Shown here one piece after another: positions 6,338 through 9,793 of a DNA stretch of 9,793 nucleotides. The notes below the pieces were generated by a model, which was not told the DNA's origin, did not search any database, and was given only the letters and a program-made list of their open reading frames with translations. A program made the translations under genes and the position numbers. Origin of the DNA: an uncultured Lachnospiraceae bacterium. GTDB lineage: Bacteria; Bacillota; Clostridia; Lachnospirales; Lachnospiraceae. The stretch lies in the NCBI GenBank assembly GCA_947177105.1, contig CAMWTF010000063.1, forward strand, positions 1 to 9,793, given 5' to 3'. Numbering within the stretch: the first letter of the stretch is position 1; every line of letters starts with the position of its first letter.

Positions 6338-7261
6338 ATGAGAATAGACAGATTGGTTGGAATATTATCCATATTGCTACAAAAGGAGAAAACGACTGCA
6401 CCGGAGCTGGCGGAGCGTTTTGAAGTGAACAGACGGACCATCAACAGAGACATCGAGGAACTGTGCAAGGCGGGGATTCCCATTGTCACAACCCAGGGCC
6501 AGGGGGGTGGGATCTCCATAATGGACGGGTATAAGATAGATCGTACACTGCTGACCAATAAAGAGATGCAGGATATCCTGGCGGGGCTTAGGAGCCTGGA
6601 CAGCGTCAACGGAACCAGGCGCTATGCGCAGCTTATGGACAAATTGTCCGTGGGTTCCTCCGATTTTATGACAGGGAACCAGTCCGTGCTGATCGATCTC
6701 TCCTCCTGGTATCAAAATGCCTTGTCCTCCAAGATAGAGACGATCAGAGATGCTATTGACTCCAGAATGGAACTGGATTTTATATATTATTCCCCCAGAG
6801 GGGAGAGCAGGCGACGGATCGAGCCGTATTATCTGATCTTCAAGTGGTCTAACTGGTATGTATGGGGTTGGTGTCAGGAGAGAGGGGATTTCCGGCTGTT
6901 CAAGTTAAACCGCATGGAGGAATTGGGCGTCAGTGACCATATTTTCGAGGGCAGAGACTGCCCGCTGCCGGATCTGCGGGATGTGAGTGTATTTCCCGGA
7001 GGAATAGAGGTAAAGGCGTTGTTTGGGCCGGCGTACAAGTGGAAGCTGGTGGAGGAATACGGGCCGAACTGCTATGTGGAGCAGGAGGACGGAAGACTGT
7101 TGTTTCGCTCCGGTTTTGCCAATAAGGATTATCTGATCGACTGGCTTCTCCGTTTCCGCGACGGTGTGGAACTGATAGAGCCGGAGGAAATCCGGGCAGA
7201 AATGCGAATGCTGATTGAAAGTATGCGAACGGTCTATGAGGGGGAGCAGCCCTTGGCGTAA
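6338..7261 (+). CDS. WYL-domain transcriptional regulator (YafY/DeoR-like HTH)
   Basis: A 307-residue cytoplasmic DNA-binding regulator. Residues about 1-60 form a winged helix-turn-helix of the HTH_11 type (RIDRLVGILSILLQ, TAPELAERFEVNRRTINRDI, then a glycine-rich wing GQGGGI). Residues about 137-205 are a WYL domain with RRIEPYYL and DFRLFKLNRM. The name-giving triplet reads WYV at 173-175 instead of WYL, a conservative change. Residues about 222-299 fit the C-terminal WCX extension. WYL domains sense small ligands or nucleic acid, and some control stress or phage-defence genes; this ligand is unknown. It is followed after 94 bases by an AraC-type regulator on the same strand, with no terminator between, so read-through is possible. 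The upstream palindrome suggests autoregulation. Confidence 0.93.
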   Translation: MRIDRLVGILSILLQKEKTTAPELAERFEVNRRTINRDIEELCKAGIPIVTTQGQGGGISIMDGYKIDRTLLTNKEMQDILAGLRSLDSVNGTRRYAQLMDKLSVGSSDFMTGNQSVLIDLSSWYQNALSSKIETIRDAIDSRMELDFIYYSPRGESRRRIEPYYLIFKWSNWYVWGWCQERGDFRLFKLNRMEELGVSDHIFEGRDCPLPDLRDVSVFPGGIEVKALFGPAYKWKLVEEYGPNCYVEQEDGRLLFRSGFANKDYLIDWLLRFRDGVELIEPEEIRAEMRMLIESMRTVYEGEQPLA

Positions 7262-7313
7262 GTACTATCAGGATAATATTCCCTAAAAAAGTCAAGAAAT
7301 ATGTTTTGGACCC

Positions 7314-7339
7314 TGTTACAATAGACCTACACTGCAGTG
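7314..7339 (+). promoter_or_regulatory. Candidate extended -10 promoter and adjacent palindrome for the AraC-type gene
   Basis: TACAAT (7317-7322, 5 of 6) carries TG at 7314-7315, the extended -10 form. No good -35 lies at the proper distance, as expected for extended -10 or activator-dependent promoters. Just downstream, cactgcagtg (7330-7339) is a perfect 10-base palindrome over the likely transcription start, so it may be an operator. Confidence 0.45.
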
Positions 7340-7355
7340 AGAGAGGAACGAGTCA

Positions 7356-8819
7356 ATGAGTTATTCAACCATAACACGGGCCATGGTCAGCTATGTGGAG
7401 AGCCACTCGACGGATACGCGGCTGGATCTGGAACAGATGGGCCAAAAGTTTGGGTATACGGAAAATTATATCAGGGAATTGTTTGCAAATCAGGTAGGGG
7501 TATCCATTATGCAGTTTTATAAGAGGCGGCGGATTATTCTGTCGGCGGCCCAGCTTTTGCGCACGGATAAAAGGATTTTGGACATCGCGTTAGAATGGGG
7601 ATTTGGTTCCCATGAAGCCTACACCCGTGCCTTTGTCAAAGTTATGGGCATGTCCCCCAGCGCATTTCGCAGTACCAGGCCGATCCTGGGAAAAGCGCAG
7701 CTGAGGCCCGGCATATATGGTTTGGAATTGTTGGAGCAAAAAGAGAAAAGGAGCGATGTGAGCGATATGAGCAATACGAAGCAGGACAGCATTATTTTAC
7801 ATGATATTGGACAAGTGAAATTCGGCAGCTATGGAAGCGCTGCGCCTTTTCCAATCTGTATCAAGGCGGTGTCGGAGTATCTTGGGGATGATGTGTCTTA
7901 TCCATATATCATGGCCGCCACGGGGGCGGCGTTCAGGCTGGTGTGGAACACGGCCTGCTGGGATCTGAGCAATGTGGATATCTATCACACTTTCACGGAA
8001 TCCAATGCAGTGTATGGGCTGGGAGCCCGGGCATTGGGCAGGGAATTTTCTTTTTTGGGCAGGGGGGAGAACACCACCAAGGAGGAGTTTTTGGATTTTA
8101 TCAGGGAGCATCTGGCAGAGGGCTATCCCTGCATTGCTCTGGGAATTATCGGCCCGCCGGAGCCCTGCATTGTGGCCGGATATGAGGATGACGGGGAGAG
8201 TCTGCTGGGCTGGAATTTCTTCCAGGAGGACCCGGAGTATGCGGGGGATGTGACCACCGCGGAGAACGGCTATTTTGTCAGCAGGAGCTGGTGGGAAAAT
8301 ACAGACACCCAGGCGGTGATGTGCATCGGCCCCATAAACGCAGGGGAGGCGTCGCCGCAGGAGATCCTTCGGCAGGCGGTGAGCGCTCTGGAGGGGCGTA
8401 TAGAGCATTCCTACGCCAAGGGAATACTGGCATACAACGCATGGCGTGAGATGCTTTTGGAGGACAGCCATTTTGCAAGCGCCGCCTATGACAGCCTGTT
8501 TTCCAAGCTGTTGGTGCAAAATGACGCTGTCCAGTGCCTGATGGACGGCCGGAATCAAGGAGCCGGATATCTGCGGGAACTGGTGGCAGCGCACAAAAAG
8601 GGGGACAACACAAAGCTGGAGCAGGCGGCCCGGCATTTCCAGAAAGTCAGTGCCTATGCGGAGGAGATGAGCTACCTGATCGGGGATTGGTCAGACATAG
8701 ACGCCATGCTTTTGCACCTGGCGGACAGGAAAGTGCGGGAGGAACTGGCAAAGCTGATTCTCTATGCCAAGGCGGAGGACGAGGCGGCGCTGCGGTGCCT
8801 TAAGGAGTATTTGCAATAA
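7356..8819 (+). CDS. AraC-family regulator fused to a C39/BtrH-like C-terminal domain
   Basis: A 487-residue protein with the AraC DNA-binding domain at its N-terminus (about 6-106), reversing the usual order. Two helix-turn-helix units are visible: LDLEQMGQKFGYTENYIREL (23-42) and ILDIALEWGFGSHEAYTRAF (74-93), ending MGMSPSAFR. After a charged linker (about 125-145), residues 146-326 resemble a papain-like C39 or BtrH N-terminal fold: FPICIKAVSEYLG, the YPYIMAATGAAFRLVW block, ALGIIGPPEPCIVAGYEDDG, LLGWNFF. C168 sits where the nucleophile would be. The usual His before the VxGY motif is Cys271 and the usual Asp region is GW, so it is probably a ligand sensor rather than an enzyme. Residues 335-487 are mostly helical. 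The start has a GAGAGG site 9 bases upstream. DNA-binding call is firm; the C-terminal call is from recalled pattern. Confidence 0.88.
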   Translation: MSYSTITRAMVSYVESHSTDTRLDLEQMGQKFGYTENYIRELFANQVGVSIMQFYKRRRIILSAAQLLRTDKRILDIALEWGFGSHEAYTRAFVKVMGMSPSAFRSTRPILGKAQLRPGIYGLELLEQKEKRSDVSDMSNTKQDSIILHDIGQVKFGSYGSAAPFPICIKAVSEYLGDDVSYPYIMAATGAAFRLVWNTACWDLSNVDIYHTFTESNAVYGLGARALGREFSFLGRGENTTKEEFLDFIREHLAEGYPCIALGIIGPPEPCIVAGYEDDGESLLGWNFFQEDPEYAGDVTTAENGYFVSRSWWENTDTQAVMCIGPINAGEASPQEILRQAVSALEGRIEHSYAKGILAYNAWREMLLEDSHFASAAYDSLFSKLLVQNDAVQCLMDGRNQGAGYLRELVAAHKKGDNTKLEQAARHFQKVSAYAEEMSYLIGDWSDIDAMLLHLADRKVREELAKLILYAKAEDEAALRCLKEYLQ

Positions 8820-8832
8820 AGATGCCGGAAGG

Positions 8833-8861
8833 GCGGGCGCACTTTTGCGCCCGCTTTTTTT
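8833..8861 (+). terminator. Intrinsic terminator after the AraC-type gene
   Basis: gcgggcgc (8833-8840) and gcgcccgc (8847-8854) form a perfect G+C-rich 8-bp stem around a 6-base loop, followed at once by seven T residues (8855-8861). This is a textbook Rho-independent terminator 13 bases past the stop codon. Confidence 0.95.
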
Positions 8862-8865
8862 GGGA

Positions 8866-8894
8866 TTGTGCAAAATAGATGTATACGCTATAAT
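8866..8894 (+). promoter_or_regulatory. Promoter of the AAA-ATPase-like gene
   Basis: A perfect TATAAT -10 box at 8889-8894 lies 17 bases after TTGTGC (8866-8871, 3 of 6 to TTGACA). It begins four bases after the T-tract of the preceding terminator, so the downstream gene is an independent unit. The leader would be about 25 bases. Confidence 0.7.
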
Positions 8895-8914
8895 GAGCGT
8901 AGCGCTATCGCAAT

Positions 8915-8919
8915 GGAGG
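8915..8919 (+). promoter_or_regulatory. Ribosome binding site for the AAA-ATPase-like gene
   Basis: GGAGG, five bases before the ATG at 8925, fixes the start of the last gene. Confidence 0.75.
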
Positions 8920-8924
8920 TATAT

Positions 8925-9793
8925 ATGGGGATTTATCTGAATCCAGACAATGACGGTTTTTGGCAGGCAGTTCGTTCGGAGATCTATGTGGATAAAACGG
9001 GTCTGATTGCAATTTGTAATAAATATTTGAATACAGAGCAAAAGTATATCTGTGTCAGCAGGCCAAGACGCTTTGGAAAATCAATGGCTCTGAAAATGTT
9101 GGCGGCCTATTACAGCCGGGGATGTGATTCAAGGGATGTATTTAAGGGTTTTAGCATAGAGCGCCAGAAAACTTTTCCGGAGCACCTGAATCAATATGAT
9201 GTTATCTTTCTGAATATGCAGCAGTTTTTGATCAGGGCAAAGGATCAGTCTGTGACAGAATATCTGGAAAAAGTGGTCATTGATGAGATTCGTGAGATAT
9301 ACGGTGAGTTTTTTTCAGAGCAGGAAACAATTCTCGCCGCTGTGCTGGAGCGCATCTATGCCAGGACAAGGAAAAAATTTATTTTCCTGATTGACGAGTG
9401 GGACTGCGTGATGCGGGAAAGGCAGGAGTCGGAGGCATTGCAGAAGCAATATCTGGATTTTTTAAGAAATCTGCTGAAAGACCAGTCCTATGTTGCGCTG
9501 GCCTATATGACAGGGATACTTCCCGTGAAAAAATATGGACAACACTCAGCCCTAAATATGTTTTGGGAATACTCGATGACAAATCAGTATGCTTTTGAGG
9601 AGTACACCGGTTTTACAGAGGATGAGGTAAAGGCACTGTGTGAGCGGTTTTACATGGACTTTGCCCAGACCGGCAGCTGGTATGACGGGTACAGGTTTAG
9701 GAAGTGTAAGCACGTTTACAATCCCAGGTCGGTGGTGGCGGCCATGAGCTGTCAGGATTTTTCAAGTTACTGGAAATCCACGGAAACTTATGA
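8925..9793 (+). CDS. AAA-ATPase-like / PD-(D/E)XK nuclease family protein (3' partial)
   Basis: The first 289 residues of a gene that runs off the right edge with no stop. It opens MGIYLNPDNDGF, then SEIYVDKTGLI (18-28), the hallmark opening of the AAA-ATPase-like family (PF09820). SRPRRFGKS at 45-53 is the variant Walker A, FIFLIDEWD (152-160) is the Walker B with D157/E158, and ALAYMTGILPVKKYG plus WYDGYRF and YNPRSVV are later family blocks. The usual C-terminal PD-(D/E)XK nuclease-like domain would lie beyond the window. The family is abundant and multi-copy in gut Clostridia and Bacteroidetes; its role is unproven, with defence, toxin or mobile-element functions suggested. The reading frame is intact throughout. 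Codons look more A+T-rich than in the ABC genes, consistent with lateral acquisition. It has its own promoter. Confidence 0.92.
   Translation, partial: MGIYLNPDNDGFWQAVRSEIYVDKTGLIAICNKYLNTEQKYICVSRPRRFGKSMALKMLAAYYSRGCDSRDVFKGFSIERQKTFPEHLNQYDVIFLNMQQFLIRAKDQSVTEYLEKVVIDEIREIYGEFFSEQETILAAVLERIYARTRKKFIFLIDEWDCVMRERQESEALQKQYLDFLRNLLKDQSYVALAYMTGILPVKKYGQHSALNMFWEYSMTNQYAFEEYTGFTEDEVKALCERFYMDFAQTGSWYDGYRFRKCKHVYNPRSVVAAMSCQDFSSYWKSTETY

Noticed and set aside
7370..7380. cataacacggg shared between the leader hairpin at 5350-5360 and the start of the AraC-type gene
   Set aside because: A single 11-base match inside coding sequence without the partner arm; most likely chance.
7797..8636. 279-codon open frame on the - strand
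   Set aside because: Shadow of the AraC-type gene; no start signals and no family match.
9398..9598. 66-codon + strand open frame
   Set aside because: It lies in another frame inside the AAA-ATPase-like gene, which has clear family motifs.

Overview
The window looks like a chromosomal segment of an anaerobic Firmicute, most likely a Lachnospiraceae-type Clostridium. The clues are strong AGGAGG-like ribosome binding sites, a mid-range base composition, and gene families common in that group: a YafY-type WYL regulator, an AraC regulator with an N-terminal DNA-binding domain, and an AAA-ATPase-like/PD-(D/E)XK protein. All genes read on the + strand. The first and last genes run off the window edges.

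Bases 1-5269 hold a three-gene block: an ABC exporter (5' end missing), a DUF1854 protein, and a second ABC exporter. Both exporters carry the same unusual N-terminus, a beta-rich segment resembling a bacterial PH-like domain followed by a two-CxxC zinc ribbon, and then a normal exporter membrane domain and nucleotide-binding domain. DUF1854 next to such an ABC transporter is the arrangement named in protein-family databases as 'cyanophycin metabolism-associated', so cyanophycin genes may lie just upstream. The two transporters probably form a heterodimer with the DUF1854 protein as an accessory. The 304-base gap between the first exporter and the DUF1854 gene holds two strong hairpins, a 52-bp tandem repeat in about three copies, and a small dyad.

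Bases 5270-6230 are a separate unit. It has its own extended -10 promoter, a hairpin leader, a gene for an unrecognised two-helix membrane protein whose C-terminal domain also looks PH-like, and a strong intrinsic terminator.

Bases 6231-8861 hold two regulators in tandem: a WYL-domain repressor-type protein preceded by a palindrome, and an AraC-type regulator fused to a large C-terminal domain resembling a C39/BtrH-like papain fold. A textbook terminator closes this unit.

Bases 8862-9793 begin a gene with a consensus -10 box. It encodes the N-terminal 289 residues of an AAA-ATPase-like/PD-(D/E)XK family protein and continues past the window edge.
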